Shown: positions 22,549 through 34,293, counted from the stretch's first letter. The stretch: DNA of 64,000 nt from Antilocapra americana (GCA_007570785.1 ML662449.1:12773564-12837563); one strand, 5' to 3'. Notes: generated from the letters alone by a model not told the origin. Numbers and translations are program-made.

Positions 22549-23175
22549 ATGTCTGTGAAGTCAGAGTTTCAGAGCCATCAGAGTTGCACCATCCTGGAGC
22601 TCCATGCTGGTGGCAATGTGCTGAGTACAGCCAAGGACGTATTCTACCATCTGGACATCTACTTCAGCAGCCAACTGCTGAGCGTACTACTGTTCACCTT
22701 GGATAAGAGGCCTATGGAACTACTAGACATTTCTTATCACCCATTCCACCTCTGTTTTCTTTGGGCCATCTTCTGATAAGGCCTTCGAGCAGCTGGAGGC
22801 AGCCAGTCCAGGGGGTTGCAACTGCCTGTCCCAGGCCTGAAAGGCTTAATATCATGCTTCACAGCCATAAACCATTCAAAACATAAAATTATAAAATTCT
22901 GGTTTGTATTATTCCTCCCACGACTGCTGTGTAGTATGCCAAGAACATGAGAATTTGGAGCAGAGAGCAGTGCTAGGAGAGAGGGGCTATTCTCAGTTAT
23001 CAGTGACTTTTGAAAAGAATGTTACAGAGAAAACATTAGAGGTTGACAAACCTACTGAAGTTCTGGCTTTGAATGGACAAATTAAAAACTAAGATTATTC
23101 AAATAATAGAAATAAATTTGTTGAAGAACTGCTGTCTGAATTTGGAGCATCACAAACAGATTCAGAGATTTAAGT
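22549..23175 (+). pseudogene. possible decayed coding sequence, unidentified
   Basis: A 75-codon frame at 22549-22776 is followed, after stops and frame changes, by a 62-codon frame at 22904-23092 and a further short run to about 23173. Base composition is more codon-like than the AT-rich surroundings. I do not recognise the protein. There is no intron and no clear poly(A) tail or target-site duplication, so a processed pseudogene is only a guess; an unlisted old repeat is equally possible. Confidence 0.28.
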
Positions 23176-23741
23176 TGTTTGATATGTAAGCTTTTTTAAC
23201 AGAAGTCAGCATGAGATAGAGACCAGATAAAGGCACAAATGGAGTAACAGGATAATGAAAGAAAAAAGGATCTAACTAGACCATAACTTTCCTCAAGTCA
23301 TGTTAGCTTGAGGGCTTTTACCAGTTTCCTAGTGAAAAGGAATAAAACAATAATATTTGAAATTTTCATGTGTATGTGTATGCATGTTGGTATACATGGA
23401 TATTTCCATATGTTTGTTTACAATTTATATACTTATTCCAAAAAGAATTTGAGGCCAAGACACATATATTATTGATTAAGTTCATTGCTTAGTAAACGGC
23501 AATAAATATAATTCATTCTGTAGTGGAAATTCAGTTTTTTTATTCTCATCTAATCCTTCTTGTTATTTGTAGATAGCCATGTTAAAGAACTCCTTTAGGC
23601 ATTATTTTTTAAATGGCTTTTTCTCATTAGAGTGAAACCAGATGATAACAGTGCATATTCTAGGGTTCAGAGAGATTTAGGAAGTAAGTGTACTTCATTA
23701 TTGTATAATAGGTGTACTAGATTATGTATGTTATACATTAG
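23176..23741. other. unassigned flank
   Basis: AT-rich sequence, nothing recognised. Confidence 0.4.
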
Positions 23742-24070
23742 AGTTGACCCTTGAATAATGTGGTGGTGGCAGGGGAAGAGGCGTTGACCCTACCTACACA
23801 GTGGAAAATCCAACTACTGCTGTTTGTGTCTCAAAAACAAAGGAATTGATAAATGATTCACCCAAGGGTAGGAAGCTACAGCAATTTAGTTAGAATCAAG
23901 ACTGAAACTCTAGTTCTTAGGATTCCACCTATTGTGATTTCTAATTGAGCACAAACTCTCACCCACACTTAAAGATCTATAAAATGAAAATTAAGTTACT
24001 ATGTTGAGAAAAATCTGTGTATATGTGGACCTTTCCAATTCAAACTCCTGTTCAAGGATCAACTGTACAT
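23742..24070. mobile_element. Tigger-like DNA transposon relic containing a MIR-like core
   Basis: The ends look like inverted repeats of the Tigger/MER type: GTTGACCCTTGAATAATG near 23745 and CTGTTCAAGGATCAACTGTA near 24047-24066. Between them, at about 23845-23935, an antisense MIR-like core (CACCCAAGGGTAGGAAGCTA) is visible, so one is nested in the other. Confidence 0.6.
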
Positions 24071-24234
24071 GATCAGTCTCTAAAGCCGTAAACACTGAAA
24101 TCCCTTTAGAAGAATCCCTACAAAATATGTACCATTATCCAAGGGTTTGTTTTAATTAATTGGTATTTTTTTCCGTTTCAGGGTCTATAACAGTATTGAT
24201 TTCTAGGGAGGCAGAAGAGTGTATTGGAAAAAGT

Positions 24235-24412
24235 GAACTTTAAAAATAGCCTGTTTTTTATTTTTCATCTGCCACTTAGAACCTGAAAACCCTGGAGAAA
24301 TTACTTGGTTAACTTTATTATCCTTAGTTTCCTCACCGAAAAATGAGAATAACAGCTAATATTCTTGCCTCCTACAGTTATCATAAAAATCATCTTGGTC
24401 AGTGTTAGCAGG
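24235..24412 (+). mobile_element. MIR SINE
   Basis: Sense MIR: CATCTGCCACTTAGAACCTG, then GGAGAAATTACTTGGTTAAC, then CCTCACCGAAAAATGAGAATAAC, ending near CATCTTGGTCAGTG. Confidence 0.75.
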
Positions 24413-24476
24413 ATAATGATTTCAACTGATGGTTTCCTGTATTGTTTGACATAAATTAATGTCATATGTGTTATTA

Positions 24477-24707
24477 CTTGACTGTTCAGTTCAGTTCAGT
24501 CACTCATTTGTGTCCAACTCTTTACGACCTCATGGACTGCAGCATGCCCTGCTACCCTGTCCATCTCAACTCCCAGAGCTTGCTCAAACTCATGTGCTTC
24601 GAGTCAGTGATGCCAGCCAACCATCTCATCCTCTGTTGTCCCCTTCTCCTCCTGCCTTCAATCTTTCTCAGCATCAGGGTCTTTTCTAATGAGTCAGTTC
24701 TTGACTG
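24477..24707 (-). mobile_element. BovB 3' fragment with 8-base TSD
   Basis: The insert at 24485-24699 is the antisense 3' end through GTCTTTTCTAATGAGTCAG. CTTGACTG occurs at 24477-24484 and 24700-24707. Only about 215 bases of the element were copied. Confidence 0.9.
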
Positions 24708-24741
24708 CAATTACTTATTAAATATTTGTTTTTTCTTCCAC

Positions 24742-24856
24742 AGACTGTAAGCTCCTTGAGAACAAGGACCATATCTATCTTGTATCCCCAGAGTATATCA
24801 CAGTCTTTGGCACATAATAGGCATTCAAAAGAAATTTGTTGAATAAGTTATCAAAC
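24742..24856 (+). mobile_element. L2 LINE 3' end
   Basis: Clear terminal phrase: ACTGTAAGCTCCTTGAGAAC, TTGTATCCCCAGAGTATATC, GGCACATAATAGGCATTCA, AAATTTGTTGAATAAG. Confidence 0.88.
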
Positions 24857-24994
24857 GAGATATTTATGAGTGAATTTTAGAAGCAGTGGAGTGCTATACA
24901 GGTCTACATTAGAGTTTTTCCGTAATGTCTTTAGGAAACATATTTGGGATGGCAAATAGTTGACTTATAATTTTACTTTTAGAGTACTAAAGGA

Positions 24995-25345
24995 GGCATT
25001 TCAAAACAAGTTTGTTGTAATAGAATTTTTGCAAAGATGGTCACAATTTTTCCTACCTCTGTGCCCTGCTCCTTTGCAAATCACTTTGCCATTCCTGTCA
25101 TTAAGAGGTAGAATCTTTCCTCCTTACCTTGAGTCTGGGTGGTCTGGTGACTTTCTTTGATCGATAGAATGAAGCCAAAGTGATGTTGTGTGACATTCCT
25201 TAAGAAAAGTGATGTTGTGTGACATAGCCTTAAGAAAACTTTTCAATGGTTCCTCTCCTCTGTTGGAATGCTGCCCTGAGATAACTATGTGAAGCCCATC
25301 CTAGCTTACTGGAAAACGACAACCCACCTAAGGTAGAAGAGTAGT
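24995..25345 (+). mobile_element. ancient LTR-like mammalian repeat (family not named)
   Basis: Resembles a common old mammalian repeat with AAGAGGTAGAATC, GAGTCTGGGTGGTCTGGTG, AGAATGAAGCCAAAGTGATG and GGAATGCTGCCCTGAGA. It includes a local 28-29-base duplication at 25178-25235. Confidence 0.55.
25178..25235. repeat. 29-base imperfect tandem duplication
   Basis: AAAGTGATGTTGTGTGACAT occurs at 25178 and again at about 25207, each followed by a (AG/T)CCTTAAGAAAA-like string. Confidence 0.8.
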
Positions 25346-26194
25346 TAAATTACAATAGGTATATTTAAAATCAATATAAGAGGATACTATCAGTCATTAA
25401 AAGGTGTGGTGGTTGTATATATACTGACATGGAAAAATATTCCTTTTATCTTAAGTGGGGAGAAAAGTCCAATTTCATATCCCAATTAAATCTCATTTAC
25501 GCACCCCTCCCACCCTGTTCCCTCATTACTTTTTCTCAGTCTTTACCTGTGGCTCCAGGAGCCTGCAGTAGAGGGAGAAGCAAGGTCTGCATTTTCATTC
25601 CTCTTCCCCTCCTTCTGATCATAGTTCCTCAGGAGCTGAAAGACTGGAGGAAAAATGTGGAAGAGTGATAAATATCTTTTTAGTTCACTGGTTTGCAATT
25701 ACAGCTCTTTGTTAGTTGTTACTGCTTTATTTCTATATGGCAAAGATGTAAATGCTAGCTTTCTAATGCAGCATTTATAAGATTTGTGAGAACAGGAGGA
25801 GGGTGCTGGCAATGTCTTCCAGCCTATGCAGTTCCCTGACCTGGGAGGTTTGGTGCAAACTTGACTTCTTTACCCTATCTCAGCTCTTATAATTTGTAAC
25901 ACACCCACAGACTCTGCTTTAAGGATCCCCTTACCCAAAGACTGCTCTCTTAGGTGGAACATTAGCAGAATGACTTAAATCCTGCTTCCTTCCAAGGAGT
26001 TTGTTGGCTAATGAGAAAATCCTACTTCCTTGCCACACCAAATAGTCTGATGATACACTTCTCCTTTGCTTCCTAGTTTCCACTCTGTCATCTCTTTCTT
26101 TTCTCCTTTCTCCACTTAAAGTAGTGCAGGGCAGATCAATAGGAAGGCTACCTAATACTGATGAACCTATTTTCAGGGCAGGAATAGAGACACA
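25346..26194. other. unassigned flank
   Basis: No repeat family recognised. Short frames at 25429-25668 (+) and 25931-26224 (-) have no visible domain. Confidence 0.4.
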
Positions 26195-26475
26195 GACATA
26201 GAGAATGGACCTGTGGGGACACATGGGGGGAGGGAGATGAGACGAACTGAGAGACTAGCATTGACATATGTGCACTACCTCTTTATAAATGAATAGCTGG
26301 TGGGAAGCTGCTGTGTAATGCAGAGTGCCCAGTGCTCTGTGATGACCTAGATGGGTAAGATGGTGGGGAGGCAGTGAGAGGGAGGCTCTAGACACACACT
26401 TATGGCTGATTTGTGCTGTTGTATGGCAGAAACCAATACAACATTGAAAAGCAGTTATCTTCCAATTAAAAATTA
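26195..26475 (+). mobile_element. artiodactyl L1 3' UTR fragment
   Basis: GAGAGACTAGCATTGACATA, then GTGGGAAGCTGCTGTGTAAT, then GATGACCTAGATGGGTAAG, then ATGGCAGAAACCAATACAAC and a tail. The typical L1 3' end seen in cattle; no coding part. Confidence 0.82.
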
Positions 26476-26999
26476 TAAGAAAGATAGCAACCTAAAAAAT
26501 ATCCAACAAGTTGAGGTTGATGTTGGTCTTCCCTTCTTGTGAGAAGTGATTTTTCAGTCTTTATACCTCCCGTGGTTTGGAAAGTAGGAAACCCACTTCC
26601 CTGCTCCCCATGGAAAAGGTGCTGAACTCTGGCCTACAGCAATGCTGACAATTTCTGTGTTCATTATCCTTCCTCAGTCTTCTAGTCATAGAGACTGGGG
26701 ATAGGTGGGGAATGGCTGGAATTGGAAGCAACAAAGCTCCAGTTATTGAAGCTTTCGCTTTAAAATGAAAGATACTCAACACCTCTGTGTTCAGCTTGAC
26801 ATATCACCAACTCTGGGGCAATGTAGTAAATCCTACTCAAATCCTGTGATGTGTCAAAAAATGTTTTCAGGTAACAGAAAAATTCAAGGGGTGGAAATAA
26901 TTAAATAAAATGTGGAGAAAACAGTTTTCAGATGAAGTGTGTTCATGAAAAACATAACTAGACAACTTGAAACCATTTAAATTTTCACCTTCTTATGAA
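26476..26999. other. unassigned flank
   Basis: Nothing recognised on either strand. Confidence 0.4.
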
Positions 27000-28010
27000 A
27001 TTTCCAAGCATAGTTTCATTAATTTATTCATCCAACAAATATTCATTGAACACCTATATGAATCAGACACTAGTAGGCCATGAGTTTATGATAGCAAACT
27101 TGATAGAGAAGTTCCTGACCTAAGCGAGGGTGACAGACTATAAACAAGTAAATAAAATAATAATTAGTTAAATACACTACGTTAAATGAAAAGCTGTGAA
27201 GGAAATAAATAGAGTGCTGTGATCCAGAATAAGAAGGAGCATTAATATGGTAAGGTGGTCAAGGAAAGCCTCTCTGAGGGCATTTAAGCTGCTGCCTGTA
27301 GGGGCTCAAATATAGTCCATATGGTGCTCTCCAGAAAGGTACCTTTTCCTAATTACAAAGAATCCATGTGTGGGTTAACCTGGAGGCTCTGAACATTTAA
27401 GCCAAAACCTGAAGGATAAAAAGGAGTCAAGTCAGTCATGTAAAGACCTGAGGGAAAAAGTACTCCAGATAGAATATCAAATTACAGAGGCTCTGAGATA
27501 AAAAGAACATTGTGTGTTCTAGAAGATGACAGGAGGCCAGAGTGAGGAAATAAGAGAAGAGTGGCACGGGGCGAGAGATGCATCTGGAGAAGTAGGAAGG
27601 AATCAGACATTAAGGGCAGCTGTGAAGGTTTTGGATTTTATCTTCTCCTTCATTTAAAGCAAGGGACTGACATGATCTCATTTACATTTTTTAAAGACAG
27701 TAGAGCTATATTTTGACGTTAGAAATAACAGGAATTAACAATGAACTGGATGAAGGTAGAATTGGATGAGGAGGGAGGAGTCATGGGGAGTGAATTGAAA
27801 GGGAAGAGTCAAAAGTGGCAGTTCATCATAGTACCAGGTATTGAGATGGTCAAGCCTGAGGGGGTTTCAGATTCAAAGAGAGAAAATTCTGTTTGGTCAT
27901 GTTCAGTTTAAAATGCCTAGGAGACATAAGGAGATGCCAAGTAGATGTTTAAAGTTGTGAATCTGGAGGTCAAAAAGAAGTCTAGCCTGCCCATATGAAG
28001 TTAGGAATTG
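27000..28010 (-). mobile_element. L2-like LINE relic, long and diverged
   Basis: Antisense phrases of L2 copies occur in order: TTATTCATCCAACAAATATTC at left, GGTCAAGGAAAGCCTCTCTG, GACTGACATGATCTCATTTA, and TTCAGTTTAAAATGCCTAGG at right. Nearly 1 kb of non-coding relic. Confidence 0.65.
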
Positions 28011-28112
28011 TCAGCAGATAGTTTTTAAAGCTAGAGGACTAATATAGGGAAGAAGTCATATAGAATAGAAAAGAAGGTACAGGACCTACAGCATTTAGAA
28101 TCACATTAGCAA

Positions 28113-28312
28113 AAGGTGGTGCTAGTGGTAAAGAACCTGCCTGCCAATGCAGAAGGCCCAAGAGGCTTGAGTTCAATTCCTGGGTCAGGAAGATCCCCTG
28201 GAGAAGGGCATGGCAGTTCACTCCAGTATTCATGCCTGGAGAGTCCCATAGACACGGAGGACAGTGGACAGTCCATGGGGTCACAAAGAGTTGGACAAAG
28301 ACGAAACTATAA
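28113..28312 (+). mobile_element. Bov-tA SINE
   Basis: Begins in the tRNA-like head (GTGGTAAAGAACCTGCCTGC) with the first bases lost, then GAAGATCCCCTGGAGAAGG and GGGGTCACAAAGAGTTGGAC. Reading frames on both strands here are SINE by-products. Confidence 0.92.
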
Positions 28313-29194
28313 AACAAGCAATAGCAAGAGCAAAGTAGCCAGCTATTTAAGAAAACTAACCTAGTGTGCAGTATACAGCCCAGCAAGGAGAGTATCAGAA
28401 AAAGCCAATTATGAAAGTTTAAGTAAACTGAGTACAGAAAAGAGAGCCAAATTGAGATTTTTACTTTTATAGGAGTGATCGGGAGATTGAAATAGATTGA
28501 AGTTTGACATTTATCTTAGCAACGCTAATTATAAGAAGGCAGTTCTGAGAGAAAATTAATTCTGAACCTGGAATCCTATAGACAAAGCATTGAAGGATGA
28601 GGACAAATGAGGGAATTTTAAACTATTTTTTTGACCTCTCATGCACCTTTTCAGAAAAAAAGGAAACATGGGAAGCCGGTAATAGGATCTGCTCTATGAA
28701 TGCAATAAAAAGATATTTCAGTGCAAATATTTAGACTTCCAAGGTGATCAGTAGTAATAAGAATGAAAACTAAGAAGGATCTCAGAAGAACATCTTTAAA
28801 AAAAAAGTAGATTCATTTTATACAATAGCATGATTAAAAAACCTTAATAATTTTAATGATAGTGACATATTTTTCCTGTCATCAACCAAAAAAAAAAGAC
28901 AAAATCTTTAGTAAAGGCAAAAATTGTGTAACTCATGGTCCAAATATGAAACTAAGATGTGACAGTATTATGAGTCATCAATGGAAAAGAGAATCTGTTT
29001 GACATTGACACCTAGAACATTCTCCTTCAATAAGCATAAATTTAATAATATGGTTTACATTTGTCTTTCTACAAGTCTGTTTATACAATTGATTGAGCAA
29101 TGAATAAGATTTACAAAATTGTAATGTTGAAAAAAATCACTTTTAAAATAAAAGCTGAAGGACAAAATACAAAAGACAATTACCCTAACACAGT
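28313..29194. other. unassigned flank
   Basis: AT-rich with short A-runs (for example 28797-28807 and 28888-28899); no gene or repeat family recognised. Confidence 0.4.
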
Positions 29195-29295
29195 AAATAT
29201 TATAATTATATATATTATATAATATATATTATATATTATATAATATATATAATTATAATTATAATATTATTATACACAATTATTATAATTATTGT
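29195..29295. repeat. AT-only palindromic low-complexity tract
   Basis: About 100 bases of nearly pure A/T with nested TATAATTATA and ATATATTATATAATATAT palindromes, ending in a CACAATTATTATAATTATTGTG hairpin near 29275-29297. It could form hairpins. Confidence 0.85.
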
Positions 29296-29445
29296 GTAAA
29301 AGTAGTGGCACAGCTAATGGAAATTGGGAAGTGGAGGGAAGTGAAAGGATGCAAATGCACTAATCTTACATATTGGAGGAATTAAGAGACATTTTGAAAT
29401 GTGTGGATGAACACTTTCTAACGGTAGATCAGGTAATAGAGGTTT

Positions 29446-30412
29446 AACAACGCAATCAAAAAATGGGCCAAAGAACTAAACAGAAATTTCTCCAAAGAAG
29501 TCATTCAAATGGCTAAGAAACACATGAAAAGATGCTCAACATCACTCATTATCAGAGAAATGCAAATCAAAACCACAATGAGGTACCACTTTACACCAGT
29601 CAGAATGGCTACTACCCAAAAATCTACAAACAATAAATTCTGGAAAGGGTGTGGAGAAAAGGGAACCCTCTTACACTGTTGGTGGGAATGCAAACTAGTA
29701 CAGCCACTATGGAGAACAATGTGGAGATTCCTTAAAAAAGGAAATAGAACTGCTGTATGACCCAGCAATCCCACTGCTGGGCATACACACTGAGGAAACC
29801 AGAATTGAAAGAGACACATGTACCCCAATGTTCATCGCAGCACTGTTTATAATAGCCAGGATATGGAAGCAACCTAGATGTCCATCAGACGAATGGATAA
29901 GAAAGCTGTGGTACATATATACAATGGAATATTACTCAGCCATTAAAAACAATACAGTTGAATCAGTTCTAATAAGATGGATGAAACTGGAGCCTATTAA
30001 ACAGAGTGAGGTAAGTCAGAAAGAAAAATACCAATACAGTATACTAATGCATATATATGGAATTTAGAAAGATGGTAACGATAACCCTGTATGTGAGACA
30101 GCAAAAGAGACACAGATGTATAGAACAGTTTATTGGATTCTGTGGGAAAAGGTGAGGGTGGGATGATCTGAGAGAATAGCATTGAAACATCTATATTATC
30201 ATATGTGAAACAGACCACCAGTCCAGGTTCGATGCATGAGACGGTGCTCAGGGCTGGTGCACTGGGATGACCCAGAGGGATGGGGTGGGCAGGGAGGTGG
30301 GAGGGGGGTTCAGGATGGGGAACAGATGTACACCCAGGGCTGATTCATGTCAATGTATGGCAAAAACCACTACAGTATTGTAAACTAATTAGCTTACAAT
30401 TAAATAAATTAA
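29446..30412 (+). mobile_element. bovine-type L1, 3' portion (ORF2 C-terminus and 3' UTR)
   Basis: Opens inside ORF2 at CAACGCAATCAAAAAATGGGC, runs through the C-terminal cysteine region to the normal ORF2 end (HIYGI), then the 3' UTR with GGGCTGGTGCACTGGGATGA and GTATGGCAAAAACCACTAC, ending in an AAATAAATT tail. A clear target-site duplication was not found. Confidence 0.93.
29509..30067 (+). pseudogene. L1 ORF2 C-terminal remnant
   Basis: Two frames (29509-29760 and 29828-30067) joined by a frameshift near 29735-29760 cover the ORF2p end. The zinc-knuckle-like motif normally C-X3-C-X7-H-X4-C has lost its first Cys (KFWKGC in place of KCWRGC). There is no RT or endonuclease, so it is inactive. 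Confidence 0.88.
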
Positions 30413-31506
30413 AAACAAGGAAATAAAAGTTTAAGTATATTTAAAGCAATTAAGTAAGAAATAGAACTTAATGTACTATAATAAAAATTGCAAAGATGAA
30501 ACTAGGGAAAGAAAAATGGAGGCTGATGTAATTAAGCTAAGTTCTTATTGTTCTTTTTCGAAGTGTGGAGTCAATTTTTAAAAAGTCAGGAATTGAATCT
30601 AAATGTGGCAGTATGTGTGTATTATTTTCAAGGATAGAGGTATCTGTCAGAAGTACTAAAGTTTCATGTAGCTGTCTTTAGAGTAGTGGTTTTCAAACTG
30701 TGGGAGTGGATCAAGTTAGGGTCTACAATCTACATTAGAAAGATGAAAAAGAAAAAGTATAAGCAAGTAAAGTTCGTGAAACTTACCAGCTCTGTGTGTG
30801 TGTGTTGAGGGGGGATGTAAAATGTACTACCTACTTGGGTCCTGGTCAAAAAAGTGCTCCAGGAAGTAGAACTAAGTTGGGACAGTAGTAGGGCTACATT
30901 TTTATCTTTTATTTTTCTACTCCATGTATTGAATTTTTAACTCATGCATGTATTAATTTTATAATTAAAAATATGTGTCTGTTATTTAATACATTAAAAA
31001 ATTCATAAGCTTCCATAAGATAATGTGGTATATTTCCTAACAAAAGCAAATATTAGGCAATTTTCTTAAGAAACAAAATGACAAGCAATCTTACCATCAC
31101 TTAGCAAGAAAGGAAAAATTAACAGTAAGTTTTAAAGATTACTTAAGGCTCAGAGAGGGAAGCCTGGGGCAGGGCCAAGAATTTAAGACTTTAGGAGTGG
31201 ATTAAGTGGATTAAAGAAATTTAAAATGTTTAAATATCACTTTCAGGATATAACCCAATACTAAGAATGACCTTGAATCAACAAATAATTTTACCTATTG
31301 TCTCCATGTAATGTTTCATCTATCAGTGAACAATGTAATTGCTTGCATTTCTATGGTGACTTTCAACTTTCCTCAGTTTGCATCAAATATGATACAATTT
31401 TAGAGTACCTATCTGCCCAGATCTTCCCTTGTCTAAAAGCTTCTACTCCATTGGGATGAGATCTCTGTGGCCATGTGCAATTTGTGACCTACCACCCAGC
31501 CATAGA
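30413..31506. other. unassigned flank
   Basis: A short TG run lies at about 30793-30805. A sequence near 30680-30870 starting GTAGTGGTTTTCAAACTGTG resembles the end of a hAT-type repeat, but too weakly to name. No gene. Confidence 0.35.
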
Positions 31507-31507
31507 A

Positions 31508-31712
31508 GTGTTGGTCACTCAGTCAGCCATGTCTGACTCTTTGCATCCCCAGGGAGTGCAGCCCACCAGGCTCCTCTGTCCATTGAATTCTTCAGGCAAG
31601 AATACTGGAGTCAGTAGCCATTCCCTTTTCCAAGAGATCTTCCCCAGGAATCAAACCTAAGTCTCCTGGGTTGCAGGCAGGCTCTTTACCATTTGAGCTA
31701 TGAGGGCTTCCC
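31508..31712 (-). mobile_element. Bov-tA SINE, minus strand
   Basis: Antisense copy from TTGGTCACTCAGTCAGCCATG to TTGAGCTATGAGGGCTTCCC. Confidence 0.9.
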
Positions 31713-31713
31713 A

Positions 31714-31757
31714 GGTAGCCTGCAAAGAGTTGGACACGACTGAGCAACTAAGCAGAG
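31714..31757 (+). mobile_element. inverted BovB/Bov-tA tail fragment abutting the previous SINE
   Basis: TGCAAAGAGTTGGACACGAC then TGAGCAACTAAGC follows the SINE directly in the opposite orientation. It is probably the remnant of another insertion or an inversion during target-primed reverse transcription. Confidence 0.75.
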
Positions 31758-31989
31758 CACACACCTAGCCATACCTACTTTGACCAAGGGGACTCCTGAC
31801 CCAATCTGTACTAGTCAGACTTTCTCTCCTAGGAATTTGGAATTAGAACTGAGAAATGGTGGTCATTTTGTATTGATCCCCTGGAGAATAAGGATATCAT
31901 TCTGGGACAGCCCTATTTGGCCCATACATACACAGAAAAGAATTCAGCTACCTTAAAAGGAAAGAATAAAGCACAGACGAAAGACTATT

Positions 31990-32330
31990 ATATTAACTCA
32001 TTAAGTCAACAAATACTTATGAAGTGCCTACTGTTCCAGGTACTATTCTAGATAGTAGGGATATAGCAGTGAATAAATCTGAGTCTGTGCCCTTGTGGGT
32101 ATATATTCTTGGGAGAGGGAGGCCGATGATGAACAAATAAATATTTAAGAAAATGTCAAGTAGTAAAAGGTTCTGTGAATAAATATAAGGGTAAGAGAAG
32201 AAAGTTTAACATTGGGATCAGGGAAGGCCTCTCTGAAGAATTGAGCAGACTTAAACCAGTTGCGGCAGCAAGCCAAAAATATACCTGGAGGAAATTCTTT
32301 CCAAGCTGCAGTTCTAGGACACACAAAAAC
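31990..32330 (-). mobile_element. L2-like LINE relic
   Basis: Antisense L2 phrases: CAACAAATACTTATGAAGTGC, AGATAGTAGGGATATAGCAG, GGGATCAGGGAAGGCCTCTC. Confidence 0.7.
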
Positions 32331-32451
32331 TTTGAGTTGGAAACATTCTTGGGAAATGAAAGAGATATAGTGGCAGGAAGAAAGAAAAAAAATTCTATAC
32401 CTAGATAAAAAAGAGATTTTTAAAAACATCCAGAGGGAAAAGATAGATTCA

Positions 32452-32773
32452 GTTAGTTCAGTCACTCAGTCATGTCTGACTCTTTGTGACCCCATGGACT
32501 ACGGGACACCAGGCCTCCCTGTCCATCACCAGCTCTCGGAGTTTACTCAGACTCATGTCCGTTGAGTTGGTACTGCCATCCAACCATCTCATCCTCTGTC
32601 ATCCCCTTATTTTCCCACCTTCAATCATTTCTAGCCTAAGGGTCTTTTCAGATGAGTCAGTTCTTCGCATCAGTTGGCCAAAGTATTGGAGTTTCAGTTT
32701 CAGCATCAATCCTTCCAGTGATTATTCAGGACTAATTTCCTTTAGGATTGACTGGTTGGATCTCTTTGCTGTC
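32452..32773 (-). mobile_element. BovB 3' fragment
   Basis: Antisense 3' end (GTTCAGTCACTCAGTCATG) through GACTGGTTGGATCTCTTTGC. About 320 bases; target-site duplication uncertain. Confidence 0.92.
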
Positions 32774-33249
32774 AGTTGTTAAATAAATAGGTTAAAGATG
32801 CCCTCTGTATATTGATCCTTATGTTGTTTATTTATTCACAACAGGCTAGGACCATTATTTCAAATCTACCAATATCCAACTCAAATTTTTATGTTTTTAT
32901 TTATATAAAAACAATGATAATAATGACTCATCAGGGAATATAAAAATAAGATAAATCTAAAATACTAATGGTAGTAACATGTACAGTGGGATAAAGTGAA
33001 CATATAAATAGGAGAACTATCCTAGGTCTTTGTTTTATTCATGATCAAGGTAGATATATTTATCAATTTTAGACTCTATAAATGTTCATATTAAATATAT
33101 AACTGAAGGATATATGTAGAATGTACTACTCCAAAATATAACATGGAGTAAGGTAAATACAGTTTATTTAATGCAATAGATAGCAGCAAGAGAAAAAAAC
33201 AGGTTTTTTAAAGTAAGAAGAGCTTATTTAACTTTTAAAGAGAAAAGCA
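32774..33249. other. AT-rich, unassigned
   Basis: Very AT-rich. It may include decayed L1 continuing leftward from 33250, but nothing specific is recognised. Confidence 0.35.
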
Positions 33250-34125
33250 TGAAATAAAGTAAGAAATAAATCCAAACATATCAGTAAATGGACTCAATTC
33301 ACCAATTTAAAATTAGACATTATCAGATTGAATATAAAAAAATATATAAAAATGTACCTGATTTGAATTTACAGGAACTATGTCTAAAATGAAGACATAG
33401 AAATACTTAAGTAAGTAAAAGAAGAAGTTCTACAGTAAGGCAGGAGGAAGAAAAGTCAAAGGATTGGAAGGAAATTAATAAAACGATCATTATTTGCAGA
33501 TGATATGATTGTCTACATAAAAAAATCCAACAATCTGCTGACAAATCATTATACTTAGAGAATTTGTCAAAATGTCTGATACAAGGTTTATATACAAAAT
33601 TTAAATGCATTTTATGTGCAATTGGGAAAAATATTTTAAGAGATAATTTTTATAATAGCAAGAAAAGATATAAGATCCTTTGGATAGTAGGCAAGGCTTT
33701 ATAGAGAAAATTATAAAACTTTAATGAAAACATAAATATATTGAGAAATATAAACATATCATTGGCTAGAAAGATAATATTGTGAAGAAGACAAGTCTTT
33801 CAAAATTGATCTATCCAAATTTTGATTGAAGTCTTACATGAATTTCTTTAACTTGACAAGTTTGAGAGAATTTATATGAAAAATCAAAGACCCAAAAATA
33901 GCCAAGATATTCCTCAAGAATAACTAGGGAAGATTTGCTGTATTACATATCAAAATTTCTTATAAATTTATATTAAGTAAAACATATTGGCAATGGCCCA
34001 GCAATAAAAAATTAACCAGTGGAACTATAATAGAGTCAAGAAACTGAGCCATACATATACGGTAACTTGATTTATGCCAGGTGGATAGTATAGATGACTG
34101 AAGAAGAATGAACGTCAGTAAAGAG
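33250..34125 (+). mobile_element. old L1 (L1M-type) ORF2 fragment
   Basis: Sense L1 ORF2 remnants: AAATCCAAACATATCAGTAA, then an RT block with FADD codons TTTGCAGATGAT at 33493-33504 (LFADDMIVY-like), then later ORF2 strings such as GTGGAACTATAATAGAGTC. A deletion separates the first two blocks; many stops. Confidence 0.8.
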
Positions 34126-34235
34126 CGATAGGTTTTGAATTACTTACCTTCAATTTTCTTGTTAAATGAGATCATAAATGTCTACATTGTTTAAACTACT
34201 GTTAGATTTTTCTGTTACTTGTAGCCCAAAGAATT

Positions 34236-34293
34236 CCTGATACAGGTCCTAGCATCCTTTGGTCCCTGATACAAGTTCTAGCATCCTTTGGTC
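34236..34293. repeat. 29-base tandem duplication, two units
   Basis: CCTGATACAGGTCCTAGCAT (34236) recurs as CCTGATACAAGTTCTAGCAT (34265), each followed by CCTTTGGTC. Two mismatches in 29. Confidence 0.92.
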
